Source: Candidatus Marinimicrobia bacterium CG08_land_8_20_14_0_20_45_22
GTDB lineage: Bacteria; Fidelibacterota; UBA2242
Assembly: GCA_002774355.1 (NCBI GenBank)
Contig: PEYN01000125.1
Location: 1 to 39,699, forward strand
Direction: 5' to 3'
Length of the DNA: 39,699 nt
A program made the position numbers and the translations under genes. Position 1 is the stretch's first letter. The number at the start of each line of letters is the position of its first letter. Under the pieces are notes generated by a model that was not told the DNA's origin, ran no database searches, and worked only from the letters and a program-made list of their open reading frames with translations. Below, piece after piece: positions 17,429 to 25,915 of the stretch.

Positions 17429-18733
17429 TTACATCATCGCAGATTTCATTGACTGAGTCATATACCATGGATCGCAGGCGCCGGCAGTTTCGCGGATGGA
17501 GTGCATTGACAGAATCGCGCTACCGACATCGACCGTCTGAACGCCGAGATTTGTTGAAACGATCGGACCAATCGTAGAGCCGCAGACCTTATCGGTTCGA
17601 TGAATATATTTTTGAAACGGAACGCCTGCTTTACGGCAACAATCCTCAAACCATAGCGACGAATCGATCGTTGTCGCATATTTTTTCATTGCATTGATCT
17701 TGATGACTGGACCGCGGTTCAGCGCATTTTGATGATGCGGTTCATATAGGTCGGTGTAGTTCGGATGTACCGCATGAGCCACATCGGCAGAAATGAGAAT
17801 GGATTTGGATAAGGCGATGAGATAATCTTCTCGGTTTAATCCGCCTGTGATTGCAACACGTTCGGCGCAGTTATCGAGGAATGAGGAAGCGCCGCCATTC
17901 ATCGTTGTAGAGCCGATCTCTTCAGCATCAAACAACGAAATAAGGATGGTTGATTTCGGATTCGCAGGGAGCAAAGTAAGCGCTGAAATCGCGGCATGAC
18001 ACATGGCGAGGTTGTCAATTCTTCCGGAAACGAACAGATCGTCGTTTAATCCAAGAAACGCCGCTTTTTGCGTATCGAAAACTTCTAATTCGAGTCCGGC
18101 AATTTCACCGACTGCAACACCAATTTCAGAAGCGATGTATTCTTGTAAACGGCGCATAGTGAAAGGTTTTTCGTCTGAGAGTGCAAGAATCGGAGGAAGA
18201 TGATTCTGTTTATCTAACTTTAATCCGTCGTCATTTACGGCGCGATTCATATGGAGGGCGACTTGTGGAATGCGGAGCAACGCCTTGTCACTTTTCCAAA
18301 GACGCGATTCCAATTTATCATCTTTCTTCAGGAGAATTTTTCCGGCCAGTGAAAGGTCTCGATCTGTCCACGATGCTAAAAGTGGACCTCCGTAAATCTC
18401 GACGCCGAGTTGGACGTAACCGGCCTTTTCATAAACATCGTCTGCTTTCACACGGAATCCTGGCGAATCCGTATGCGCTCCGATCATCCGAAAACCGGTT
18501 CTATCAATAGGTGATGTTCCGACAACTCCAGCACACAAACCTGCGTCGCCGCGTTGTACGAAAAAACGGTCGCCTTGCGACAATTTCCACCGGTTTTGTT
18601 CGGTCAATTCAGAAAAATTGTTTGACAGAAGCCGTTTGCGGATCGATTTAACGGCGAACGCGCCAGTTGGCGATTCATCGAGAAAATTCATTAAATCTTC
18701 TACTGTCTTTTTCATCTCAAGGGTAAGGTTCAT
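17429..18733 (-). CDS. apeB: M18 family aminopeptidase
   Basis: A cytoplasmic dinuclear-metal aminopeptidase of 434 aa. Metal-ligand and catalytic motifs are in place: GAHTDSPGF (His87, Asp89), GRIDNL (Asp240), SLFDAEEIGS (Glu271, Glu272), ISADVAHAVHPN and a C-terminal MHSIRE His. Length and order match the M18 (aspartyl aminopeptidase) family. On its own strand AATGGAGGAATCTG precedes the ATG, a strong ribosome binding site. It is the only confident minus-strand gene and is divergent from sigA with a 228-base shared upstream region. Preference for acidic N-terminal residues is known for the family but cannot be confirmed here. Confidence 0.94.
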   Translation of the reverse strand: MNLTLEMKKTVEDLMNFLDESPTGAFAVKSIRKRLLSNNFSELTEQNRWKLSQGDRFFVQRGDAGLCAGVVGTSPIDRTGFRMIGAHTDSPGFRVKADDVYEKAGYVQLGVEIYGGPLLASWTDRDLSLAGKILLKKDDKLESRLWKSDKALLRIPQVALHMNRAVNDDGLKLDKQNHLPPILALSDEKPFTMRRLQEYIASEIGVAVGEIAGLELEVFDTQKAAFLGLNDDLFVSGRIDNLAMCHAAISALTLLPANPKSTILISLFDAEEIGSTTMNGGASSFLDNCAERVAITGGLNREDYLIALSKSILISADVAHAVHPNYTDLYEPHHQNALNRGPVIKINAMKKYATTIDSSLWFEDCCRKAGVPFQKYIHRTDKVCGSTIGPIVSTNLGVQTVDVGSAILSMHSIRETAGACDPWYMTQSMKSAMM

Positions 18734-18881
18734 CAGATTCCTCCATTCTGGTTGGGATAATATAAAAAAGTTTCGTATAAATTGTTCCAGATTTTATTTA
18801 GTATGTAACGATCAAAATATTTAGTAATCTGATATATTAATATTTATCCGACTGTGGAAAATATCACAAAATAACTCTTGT

Positions 18882-18903
18882 GACAATAGAAATAGATATT
18901 GTC
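18882..18903. promoter_or_regulatory. Inverted repeat GACAATA-N8-TATTGTC upstream of sigA
   Basis: Perfect 7-base arms at 18882-18888 and 18897-18903 with an 8-base spacer, in the region between divergent apeB and sigA. The size and half-site symmetry fit a dimeric repressor operator. No regulator is identified, and a chance palindrome in AT-rich DNA is possible. Confidence 0.4.
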
Positions 18904-18911
18904 TAATCAAA

Positions 18912-18928
18912 AAAAATACGGTATTTTT
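18912..18928. promoter_or_regulatory. Palindrome AAAAATAC-G-GTATTTTT upstream of sigA
   Basis: Eight-base perfect arms around a single G, 34 bases before the sigA ATG and nine bases after the GACAATA palindrome. It could be an operator or a small hairpin in the sigA leader; with a one-base centre it cannot form a normal terminator loop without opening some pairs. Confidence 0.35.
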
Positions 18929-18961
18929 AGCGGTTTTCAAAAAGGAACGAGGTTTTGGTAA

Positions 18962-19819
18962 ATGACGAAGAAAGAAAAGAAGATTAGTGGTGATTCAAAT
19001 AGAGCGCTCAGTAAGTATCTTGAAGAAATCGGAAAGTTTTCACCGCTGACTCCTGAAAAAGAGATCGAATTAGCCCAACGTCTTCGCGGGGGTGATCGTG
19101 AAGCGTTAAAAATTCTGACTGAATGCAATCTTCGGTTTGTCGTCAGTGTTGCGAAAGATTATCAGGGGCAGGGACTTCCGCTGACCGATCTGATCAACGA
19201 AGGAAATCTTGGGCTGATTAAAGCCGCCGAACGCTTCGACGAAACGCGCGGTTTTAAATTTATCTCGTATGCGGTTTGGTGGATTCGTCAGTCCATTTTG
19301 CAAGCGTTAGCCGAACATTCGCGCATCGTGCGCCTACCACTCAACCGCGTCGGCACCATTAGCAAGATTACAAAAGAAGCCGAAATTCTCGAACAGCAAT
19401 ACGAGCGTGCGCCGCTTCAGGATGAAATTGCCGCTGGGCTCGAAATGCAATCTGAGGAAGTTTCCGACGCCATCAGGATTTCCCGCAAACATCAGTCATT
19501 GAATGATCCTTTCCGCGATGGCGAATCAAACGCACTGATCGACGTCATTGAGGACGATGTTCAGGCGCCGCCTTATCATATTTTGATGGATGAATCTCTG
19601 AAACAAGAAATCCGCGCTGCGCTGAATACTCTGAAAAAACGCGAGCGAGATGCTATCAAGATGTACTTTGGGATCGATCGCGAATATGCATTGACGCTCA
19701 ATGAAATTGGCGAGGAATTTAATCTCACGAGAGAGCGCGTTCGACAGATCAAAGAGAATGCGATTCGGCGCCTCAGTCACAAATCCCGCAGTAAAAATTT
19801 AAAGTCATACTTAGGTTAA
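18962..19819 (+). CDS. sigA: Primary-type RNA polymerase sigma factor (SigA/RpoD), short form
   Basis: A 285-residue sigma-70 protein of the size found for the housekeeping sigma of Bacteroidota and related phyla, without the long region 1.1 and spacer of E. coli RpoD. It shows region 1.2 (LSKYLEEIGKFSPLTPEKE), region 2 (NLRFVVSVAKDYQGQGLPL, then DLINEGNLGLIKAAERFD, RGFKFISYAVWWIRQSI), region 3 and region 4 with the helix-turn-helix LTLNEIGEEFNLTRERVRQI. Ordinary variation apart, all regions look complete. AAGGAACGAGG lies upstream of the ATG. rpsU follows by 16 bases, echoing the rpsU-dnaG-rpoD grouping of other bacteria. Confidence 0.95.
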   Translation: MTKKEKKISGDSNRALSKYLEEIGKFSPLTPEKEIELAQRLRGGDREALKILTECNLRFVVSVAKDYQGQGLPLTDLINEGNLGLIKAAERFDETRGFKFISYAVWWIRQSILQALAEHSRIVRLPLNRVGTISKITKEAEILEQQYERAPLQDEIAAGLEMQSEEVSDAIRISRKHQSLNDPFRDGESNALIDVIEDDVQAPPYHILMDESLKQEIRAALNTLKKRERDAIKMYFGIDREYALTLNEIGEEFNLTRERVRQIKENAIRRLSHKSRSKNLKSYLG

Positions 19820-19835
19820 AAAATAGAAAGAAAAC

Positions 19836-20039
19836 ATGTTAGAAGTAACCGTATACAAAAATGAACCGTTTGAAAGGGCCCTTCGCCGCTTTAAGAAGAA
19901 ATACGAAAAAGCGGGTGTTCTGAACGACATCAAGAAGAATCTCAACTACGAAAAGCCCAGTGTCGAAAAAAGAATGCGCAAGGCGAAATCGATCAAACGA
20001 CTGCACCGGACATTTTTCCAAAGGGAGACCGGTCTCTAA
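19836..20039 (+). CDS. rpsU: 30S ribosomal protein S21 (bS21)
   Basis: A 67-residue basic protein with the S21 core: VTVYKNEPFERALRRFKKKY, EKAGVL and YEKPSVEKRMRKAKS. It binds near the anti-Shine-Dalgarno end of 16S rRNA and supports initiation. Length and order are normal. It follows sigA by 16 bases and is likely co-transcribed. The end of the gene carries the 12-base palindrome GAGACCGGTCTC. Confidence 0.94.
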   Translation: MLEVTVYKNEPFERALRRFKKKYEKAGVLNDIKKNLNYEKPSVEKRMRKAKSIKRLHRTFFQRETGL

Positions 20040-20192
20040 TCTCTGCACTGGTCGGATCGGATCGATTCGACATTGTCAATTAACATTCATCCTTATGTCT
20101 TCCGATGACGAGAAGCCACGAATTTTAATCCACCAGATAGATAATCCTTTTTACATAATTGTCCGCTCTAATTTACCAGAAAGGACGACGGT

Positions 20193-22157
20193 ATGATCCA
20201 AATCAGTCAAATGGGAATGACTTTTGGCGAGAGGAAACTCTTTTCTGATGTCACATTCAATTTGGCGATGGGAAACTGTTACGGTGTCGTTGGCGCGAAC
20301 GGTTCCGGTAAAAGTACATTCCTGAAAATCCTGACCGGCGAATTGACGCCGACCACTGGCGAGGTGCGCACTCCGTCATTGCTAAGACTTGGTTTTCTGA
20401 AGCAGAACCATTTTGAGTTCGAAAACGACCGGATTTTGGACGTTGTTTTGATGGGTAATCCACGACTCTGGAGCGTGCTGAAGGAAAAGGAACGGCTGAT
20501 TCATCAAAAAATGCTGGATGAAAAGGATGGCTCACGGCTCGCCGAACTTGAAATGCTGATTTCCGATCTCGGCGGCTACGAAGCAGAAACGCAGGCGGCA
20601 ACACTTTTAAACGGACTCGGCATTGAAAATTCTCAGATTACTGAGACGATGTCAACACTTTCCGGCGGTTATAAACTGCGCGTTCTGCTGGCGCAATGCC
20701 TTTTTGGTAAGCCGAACGTTTTGCTGTTTGACGAACCGAACAACCATTTGGATATTGTTTCTATTGCATGGCTGGGCGATTACTTAGTCGAGTATCCCGG
20801 CGTTGTTGTTGTTGTTTCGCATGATTACCACTTTTTGAATCAGATTTCGACCCACATTTTGGACATCGATTATGAGTCGATCAAAATGTATAAAGGGAAC
20901 TACGTTCAATTTACTGAGGCTAAAGAACTCGAAATCCGTCAGCGTGAGCAGGAAATAGTTCGGCAGGAAAAGAAGCAAGAAGAGTTACAGGCATTTTATG
21001 AGCATTTCCGTGCGAAGGCGACAAAAGCGCGTCAGGCGATCAGCCGGAAAAAGCAGTTAGACCGCATGGAAGATGTCGTCATCGTCCGCTCGTCACGCAT
21101 CTCGCCGGTCTTTCAGTTCGTTCAGAAGCGCCCGTCTGGCAAACAGGCGCTTATCGTGTCCGATTTGGACAAGAGTTTCGACGATAATCACGTCTTGAAA
21201 AACGTATCGTTCTACCTTGGGCGCGGCGATCGCATTGCCGTCATCGGCCCAAACGGAGTCGGGAAATCGACGTTAATCAAAATTCTCGGCGGTCATTTGA
21301 AACACGACTCAGGGTGCGTTGAATGGGGACACGAAGTCTCGATCGGCTACTTCGCGCAGAATCATAAAGAACTTATCCCATCGGGTACAAATCCGTACGA
21401 ATGGCTTTATGGTTTTGCGCCGACGGAATTCGTCAGCAATATCCGCGGTATTCTCGGAAAAGCGCTATTCAGCGGAGATGACGTTTATAAGCGCAGTGAA
21501 ACGCTCAGCGGCGGCGAATCCGCTCGGCTCATTTTTGCCCGCCTGATGCTGGAACAGAACAACGTTCTGCTTCTCGACGAACCGACGAACCACCTCGATC
21601 TGGAAGCGATTGAAGCACTCTGGCAGGCGCTGGTGAAATTTCCCGGCACCGTTGTATTTGTCAGCCACGACCGGCATTTCGTTGAGAAAACTGCCACAGC
21701 CATCCTCGAACTGAGACACGACGGTTTCTCTTTTTTCGAAGGCGACTACCACGATTTTCTCGGCAGGAAAGGAATCGATCATCTCGATCGGAATGTTGTT
21801 CCTACAACTAAAAATGCCACTGTCGTTGAAAAGATGGACATAAAAAGAGTCAAACCAAACATGCGGGAACGGCGGCAATTCACTAAAGAACTCTCGCGAC
21901 TCGAAGGCAAGGCGGCAAAGCGCGAAGAAGATATTCTCTCCATCGAAAACGAAATTGCCGACATCGATAATCTATTTGCCGGATCGGAAATCTATTTGCC
22001 GGGAAGACAAGATGAATTTCAGTGCCTATTCAGCCGACAAAAGGAACTGAAATTTTGCGTTCACGAAGAAATGATTCTTTGGGAAGCCGACCAAAACCGT
22101 ATTGCTGAACTCAATCAACTTATCGCTGAAATAGACAACAGTAAAACTTCCCAATAA
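20193..22157 (+). CDS. ABC-F family ATPase (Uup/YdiF-like)
   Basis: A soluble 654-residue protein with two ATP-binding cassettes and no membrane segments, as in ABC-F factors that act on the ribosome. Cassette 1 has Walker A GANGSGKST (34-42), signature LSGGY (156-160) and Walker B LLFDEPNNHLD. Cassette 2 has GPNGVGKST (352-360), LSGGESARL and LLLDEPTNHLD. The linker between them is long and charged (about 240-300), and a C-terminal coiled-coil domain (about 585-654) follows, typical of Uup/YdiF. The first cassette has Asn for the usual Thr in the DEPTNHLD motif. Whether it is a translation factor or gives antibiotic protection cannot be told. AAAGGACGACGGT precedes the ATG. Confidence 0.92.
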   Translation: MIQISQMGMTFGERKLFSDVTFNLAMGNCYGVVGANGSGKSTFLKILTGELTPTTGEVRTPSLLRLGFLKQNHFEFENDRILDVVLMGNPRLWSVLKEKERLIHQKMLDEKDGSRLAELEMLISDLGGYEAETQAATLLNGLGIENSQITETMSTLSGGYKLRVLLAQCLFGKPNVLLFDEPNNHLDIVSIAWLGDYLVEYPGVVVVVSHDYHFLNQISTHILDIDYESIKMYKGNYVQFTEAKELEIRQREQEIVRQEKKQEELQAFYEHFRAKATKARQAISRKKQLDRMEDVVIVRSSRISPVFQFVQKRPSGKQALIVSDLDKSFDDNHVLKNVSFYLGRGDRIAVIGPNGVGKSTLIKILGGHLKHDSGCVEWGHEVSIGYFAQNHKELIPSGTNPYEWLYGFAPTEFVSNIRGILGKALFSGDDVYKRSETLSGGESARLIFARLMLEQNNVLLLDEPTNHLDLEAIEALWQALVKFPGTVVFVSHDRHFVEKTATAILELRHDGFSFFEGDYHDFLGRKGIDHLDRNVVPTTKNATVVEKMDIKRVKPNMRERRQFTKELSRLEGKAAKREEDILSIENEIADIDNLFAGSEIYLPGRQDEFQCLFSRQKELKFCVHEEMILWEADQNRIAELNQLIAEIDNSKTSQ

Positions 22158-22250
22158 ATTTTCTCGAAGTCAAATCGTTGAAACATAACAATTCGTCATT
22201 GTACTGTTGTTGTTTTCGGGCTATATTTCAGACAAATAAAAAGGTGATAT

Positions 22251-23264
22251 TTGGGAAGTAAAAAGTATAGTGTTCAGATTAATAACGGCGAACGGACGCT
22301 TTCCGCTCAAGCGGGTGGTTCACTTTTGTCTGTTCTGTTTAAGAACGGCATTCTCGTTCCATCCGCATGCGGAGGCAACGGGAGATGTGGTTTTTGTCGT
22401 GTCAAAATTACCGAAGGCGCGCCTGATTTTACCGACTCGGAGCGGTCGATTATTTCGGAAGCGGATCGACTCAATCATGTTCGGCTCTCCTGCCAAATTC
22501 GGATATTTTCCGACATAAAGATTGAACTTCCCACGTCGATGTTCAAAGCCAAACGTTTTACAGGGATTCTGGAAGGGAAATCGGTATTAACGTCTGAGAT
22601 CGTTGGCTTAAGCATTCGGCTCGTAAATCCGGAGGAAATTACGTTTGTCTCCGGTCAATATATTCAACTGAGGTCACCAATGTATGACGGGCGCGAGATT
22701 TCAATCCGCGCTTACTCGATTGCTTCGCTGCCATCGGATAAAAATCATATCGAACTCAACATCCGGTTCGTCCCGAATGGCATTTGTTCCACGTGGGTTT
22801 TTCAGCATCTTCAGGTTGGGCAAAAGATTAACTTCACTGGTCCGTATGGCGATTTTCACCTGTCAGAATCAAACGCGCCGGCGATTTTTATCGCGGGTGG
22901 AAGCGGCATGGCGCCGTTTCATAGTATCCTGCGCGATATGGTAAAAAGGGATATCCGGCGGGATGTTACCTACTTCTTTGGAGCGAGAACGCAAACCGAT
23001 TTGTTCTATTTGGACGAATTAAACCGTTTCCAGCGGGAAAATTCGTGGTTTCGGTTTATCCCTGCGTTGTCGAACGAACCGGAGAATTCGGACTGGAAAG
23101 GTGAGCGCGGGCTGATTACCGATGTCGTTGCGAGACATTTTCCGGATTGTTCGAAACATGAAGCCTTCCTCTGCGGCTCGCCGGGCATGATCGATTCCTG
23201 CCTAAAAGTTTTGGCGCAAGGCGGAATGCCGAAAGACAAAATCTACTATGACAAATTCGCTTAA
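22251..23264 (+). CDS. NADH-dependent ferredoxin-flavin reductase (NqrF/oxygenase-reductase-like, soluble)
   Basis: Residues 1-95 form a plant-type 2Fe-2S domain with CGGNGRCGFC (Cys40, Cys46, Cys49) and Cys81. An FAD domain (about 100-215) follows with the RAYSIAS flavin motif, and then an NAD domain with IAGGSGMAPF and the C-terminal CGSPGMIDSC. The domain order matches NqrF of the sodium-pumping NADH:quinone reductase. However, the N-terminal membrane helix is absent and no nqrA-E genes are nearby, so it is more likely a free-standing electron-transfer reductase of the phenol-hydroxylase type. The start is TTG 22251 after AAAAGGTGA. Its last 17 bases overlap an ATG of the following frame, so the two genes are close partners. 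Confidence 0.85.
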   Translation: MGSKKYSVQINNGERTLSAQAGGSLLSVLFKNGILVPSACGGNGRCGFCRVKITEGAPDFTDSERSIISEADRLNHVRLSCQIRIFSDIKIELPTSMFKAKRFTGILEGKSVLTSEIVGLSIRLVNPEEITFVSGQYIQLRSPMYDGREISIRAYSIASLPSDKNHIELNIRFVPNGICSTWVFQHLQVGQKINFTGPYGDFHLSESNAPAIFIAGGSGMAPFHSILRDMVKRDIRRDVTYFFGARTQTDLFYLDELNRFQRENSWFRFIPALSNEPENSDWKGERGLITDVVARHFPDCSKHEAFLCGSPGMIDSCLKVLAQGGMPKDKIYYDKFA

Positions 23265-23283
23265 AACGGTTCAGAGGCAAAAC

Positions 23284-23736
23284 ATGACAAATCCGATAAA
23301 TGATGAATCAATGAAAAAAAATCTTCGTGCGTCGATTTTTTCAGCTGATGGATTTCTTGGTAATGATAACCGGTCGCCGGAAGAGATAATTGCCGCCGAC
23401 GAGCAGGCGATGAAAGAGCGGGGAATAGAACTCAGGGAGTTGGTCAAACTGCTAAAGTCTGCTTATCAAATAGCCAGAGATGCATTAGGTGTCGAGGTTA
23501 ATCTCCGTCCCGGTATTACAGCCGTTTTTTATGAATCGATGGGGCGGATTCCGTCGCCATTTCTCGGTGATGGTGTGTTTGAAAAAGGAGAAGTCGTGAT
23601 CATCGAAACGCAAACCGGACTGCAACTGGTTCTGACACCGCTTGGCATTCACCTCATTGAAAAATATCACTTTTTCCAAGGAACCGGATGCCGCTACCGG
23701 ATCGATCCAATCGTAGTGATAGAGTTGCTTGGGTAA
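23284..23736 (+). CDS. Hypothetical protein, co-directional with the reductase
   Basis: I do not recognise the family. The 150-residue product is soluble, with an acidic N-terminal half (SADGFLGNDNRSPEEIIAAD, then helical ERGIELRELVKLLKSAY) and a beta-rich C-terminal half containing ITAVFYESMGRIPSPFLGDG and GCRYRIDPIVVIELLG. Start ATG 23284 has AGAGG about 8 bases upstream; an earlier in-frame ATG at 23248 lies inside the reductase gene. There is no signal peptide and there are no cysteine clusters (a single Cys near the end). Its position 19 bases after the reductase stop suggests a functional link, but nothing in its sequence shows what. Confidence 0.7.
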   Translation: MTNPINDESMKKNLRASIFSADGFLGNDNRSPEEIIAADEQAMKERGIELRELVKLLKSAYQIARDALGVEVNLRPGITAVFYESMGRIPSPFLGDGVFEKGEVVIIETQTGLQLVLTPLGIHLIEKYHFFQGTGCRYRIDPIVVIELLG

Positions 23737-23739
23737 TTT

Positions 23740-23965
23740 TGTAGATTGAATTTATCAGGTTGAATGTGTTAATTAGGTAGGATTGGGTTTAGTGGGAATA
23801 GTTCAGTAAGCCTGTCCTTACAGAGGTTAACGAACCTAATCTACTTATTCTACATAATCAACTAATCAAATGAATCCAATCCGCCAAAGACATACAGACC
23901 TGATCTGACCGAATTCAACCGAATCCAAATTAATCTACCCATCCTACTTATTCAACTTCCGTCGC
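23740..23965. repeat. Degenerate strand-asymmetric intergenic repeat tract, copy 1
   Basis: No gene is visible between the hypothetical gene and rnhB. The tract starts with a C-poor part (GGTTGAATGTG, then TTAATTAGGTAGGATTGGG). It continues as G-poor runs built from units such as CCTAATCTAC, ACTTATTCTAC and AATCAACTAATC. The two halves are roughly complementary, so an imperfect large hairpin is possible. Similar units recur at 25095-25163. Confidence 0.45.
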
Positions 23966-24015
23966 CGCATAGTTTTTCTTCCCATCTTACCGTCATTCTG
24001 TTAAATTCCCAGCCG

Positions 24016-25014
24016 ATGAAGAATACATCCCTCAGTTTGGAATATGAACATCGCCTCTGGGAAAGTGGGATTCATCTCGTTGCGGGAATCGATGAGGCAG
24101 GGCGGGGACCATTTGCTGGGCCGGTTGTCGCCGCGGCGGTTGTATTCAACGAGCAGTCGGAGATTCTGGAAGGCATCAACGATTCCAAGAAATTGACGCC
24201 GAAAAAGCGTGAAAAACTCTACGATGTGATCCTGCATAACGCCAAAGCCATCGGCATCGGCATCGTCGAGTCAGAAGAGATCGACCGGATCAACATTCTT
24301 CAGGCGACTTACAAAGCCATGCGTCAAGCGGTTGGACGGCTGAAATTGAAGCCCGGCCATCTATTGATCGATGGCAGACCGATTCCGGATAAAATCTACC
24401 CAAGCACAGCGATTGTCGGCGGTGATGGGAAATGTTATTCCATCGCGGCGGCATCGATTGTCGCAAAAGTGTATCGGGACAGGTTAATGATGGAATTGGA
24501 CTCGGTTTTCCCGCATTACGGATTTGCCAAGCATAAAGGTTACGGCACAGAAATGCATCGAAAGGCAATTGCGACATTCGGGCCATGTCCGATCCACCGG
24601 AAATCGTTTGGGGGCGTGAAAGAATTCGTTGTCTCGTCGGAACAGATGCGCGACACAAAGCAGGTTGGGAAATATGGCGAAGACCTCGCGGCATATTATC
24701 TCTATCGAAACGGATTTAAGATCATCGCGCGGAACGTTCATATCGGCGCTTACGGCGAGTTAGACATCATTGCGCAAAAAGGGGAAGACCTTTGTTTTGT
24801 CGAGGTAAAAACCGAACGGCATAGCGGCGGTTACGGGCCGCCGGAAACTTGGGTCGATGAGCGCAAGATGAAGCAGTTGACGCTGATCGCCGACGGCTGG
24901 CTGTCACAGCGACCGGAACTGGATTTGAACTGCCGGTTCGATGTGATCGGCGTGACGATACGCGGGAGTGAAAACAAGATAACGCACCTGCCGGACGCAT
25001 TTAGGCCGGAGTGA
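24016..25014 (+). CDS. rnhB: Ribonuclease HII fused to a YraN (UPF0102) nuclease-like domain
   Basis: Residues 1-205 are a complete RNase HII, which cuts RNA-DNA hybrids and single ribonucleotides in DNA. The acidic active site is Asp26-Glu27 (GIDEAGRGPFAGP), Asp119 (LLIDG) and Asp155 (KVYRDR), with HKGYGT further on. A short linker leads to a complete YraN domain (about 215-332) with GKYGEDLAAYYLYRNGF, GELDIIA and FVEVKT, the Glu/Asp/Glu-x-Lys arrangement of Holliday-junction-resolvase-like folds. The two genes are commonly neighbours in bacteria but separate; here there is no stop or new start between them. There is no clear ribosome binding site before ATG 24016. It is flanked by repeat-like intergenic tracts on both sides. 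Confidence 0.93.
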   Translation: MKNTSLSLEYEHRLWESGIHLVAGIDEAGRGPFAGPVVAAAVVFNEQSEILEGINDSKKLTPKKREKLYDVILHNAKAIGIGIVESEEIDRINILQATYKAMRQAVGRLKLKPGHLLIDGRPIPDKIYPSTAIVGGDGKCYSIAAASIVAKVYRDRLMMELDSVFPHYGFAKHKGYGTEMHRKAIATFGPCPIHRKSFGGVKEFVVSSEQMRDTKQVGKYGEDLAAYYLYRNGFKIIARNVHIGAYGELDIIAQKGEDLCFVEVKTERHSGGYGPPETWVDERKMKQLTLIADGWLSQRPELDLNCRFDVIGVTIRGSENKITHLPDAFRPE

Positions 25015-25055
25015 GTTGTCGATTGAAAATTTAACATTCAGGAACGAAAAAAATT

Positions 25056-25163
25056 CAAATTGCAAATTGCAAATCTCAAATTTACTTTCAATAAATATAT
25101 CCCAATATAACTCCTATTCAACCTAATCCAACTTAATCTACCTAATCAACTTTCCCCACAAAC
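25056..25163. repeat. Short tandem units and a 94-base G-free tract, copy 2
   Basis: Four near-identical 7-mers (CAAATTG, CAAATTG, CAAATCT, CAAATTT at 25056-25083) run into a stretch from 25070 to 25163 with no G on the plus strand. It is built of units such as CAACCTAATCC, AACTTAATCTAC and CTAATCAACTT. The unit sequence matches the tract at 23740-23965. It lies between rnhB and the DUF47 cluster, in the likely upstream region of that cluster. Confidence 0.5.
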
Positions 25164-25254
25164 GTCTATTTCTTTTAATCAAATATTCAGTTAATTTCAT
25201 ACAATTATTTTTGTTGCATTGAAATGAATAGAGTTTGCAAAAAGGAAACGGAAT

Positions 25255-25899
25255 ATGTCCATTTTTAGCCGAACAAAGTCGCTGGAAAAACAGTGCGAGG
25301 AATTTCTGGATATTACGAACAAATCGACACAGATATTCTTGAAGGGTGTCGAAGCATACTTGGCCAATGAAAAGAAAGAATTTGAGGAGTCTCTGAGAAA
25401 AATCACTTTGCTGGAATCGAGCGGCGATTCACTGCGGCGCGACATCGAGGATCAAGTATATACCGAGACGCTGATCCCGGAATCGCGCGGCGACATGCTG
25501 GCGCTACTGGAAAACATTGACAACATCATTAATCAGGCCAAGCAGATTTTGATGGAATTCTCGGTCGAAATACCGCGTGTGCCCGAGCAATTTCACGCGG
25601 ATTACATCAAATTATCCCAGCATAGCGCGAAGGCGGTCGATGAAGTAGTTATCTCCACCCACTCGTTTTTAGTCGATCCGCTAAATGTACGGCATTCATT
25701 GAATAAGGTTTATTTTTGGGAACATGAAGCCGACCGGCAATCCGAATCGCTGAAACGCAAAGTATTTAGAACGCCGGAACTGGAATTGAGTGAGAAATTC
25801 CATTTGCGCTATTTCGCGCTTCACATCGAACTGATGGCGGATAAAGCGGAAGACGTCGCCGACCGACTGGCGATTTACACAATTAAACGTTCGATTTGA
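25255..25899 (+). CDS. DUF47 (PhoU-like) family protein, first paralogue
   Basis: A 214-residue, all-helical cytoplasmic protein of the DUF47/PhoU_div family, whose genes usually accompany PiT phosphate transporters and whose products are thought to regulate them. The family's metal-binding helical pattern is visible in ESSGDSLRRDIEDQVYTETL and the ESRGDMLALLENIDNIINQ segment, and near the end in HIELMADKAEDVADRLAIY. AAAAAGGAAACGG precedes the ATG. It is 16 bases ahead of a second paralogue that shares the TETLIPESRGD block, which points to tandem duplication. A PiT gene ends the same cluster. Confidence 0.9.
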   Translation: MSIFSRTKSLEKQCEEFLDITNKSTQIFLKGVEAYLANEKKEFEESLRKITLLESSGDSLRRDIEDQVYTETLIPESRGDMLALLENIDNIINQAKQILMEFSVEIPRVPEQFHADYIKLSQHSAKAVDEVVISTHSFLVDPLNVRHSLNKVYFWEHEADRQSESLKRKVFRTPELELSEKFHLRYFALHIELMADKAEDVADRLAIYTIKRSI

Positions 25900-25915
25900 C
25901 GATGGGATAGATAGA

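Noticed and set aside
17259-17456. Plus-strand frame reading like protein (ENGETFPAVLRVK, stop, LLIYLRDANHPERWIRI) between tkt and apeB
   Set aside because: Possibly a gene relic, but it has an internal TAA at 17349-17351, no start, no family match I know, and its end is antisense to apeB.
22251-23264. Calling the reductase NqrF of a sodium-pumping complex
   Set aside because: The N-terminal membrane helix is missing and nqrA-E are absent from the window.
25056-25083. Four 7-base tandem units as a mini CRISPR-like or iteron array
   Set aside because: No spacers, too short and too degenerate, and no replication or cas gene nearby.
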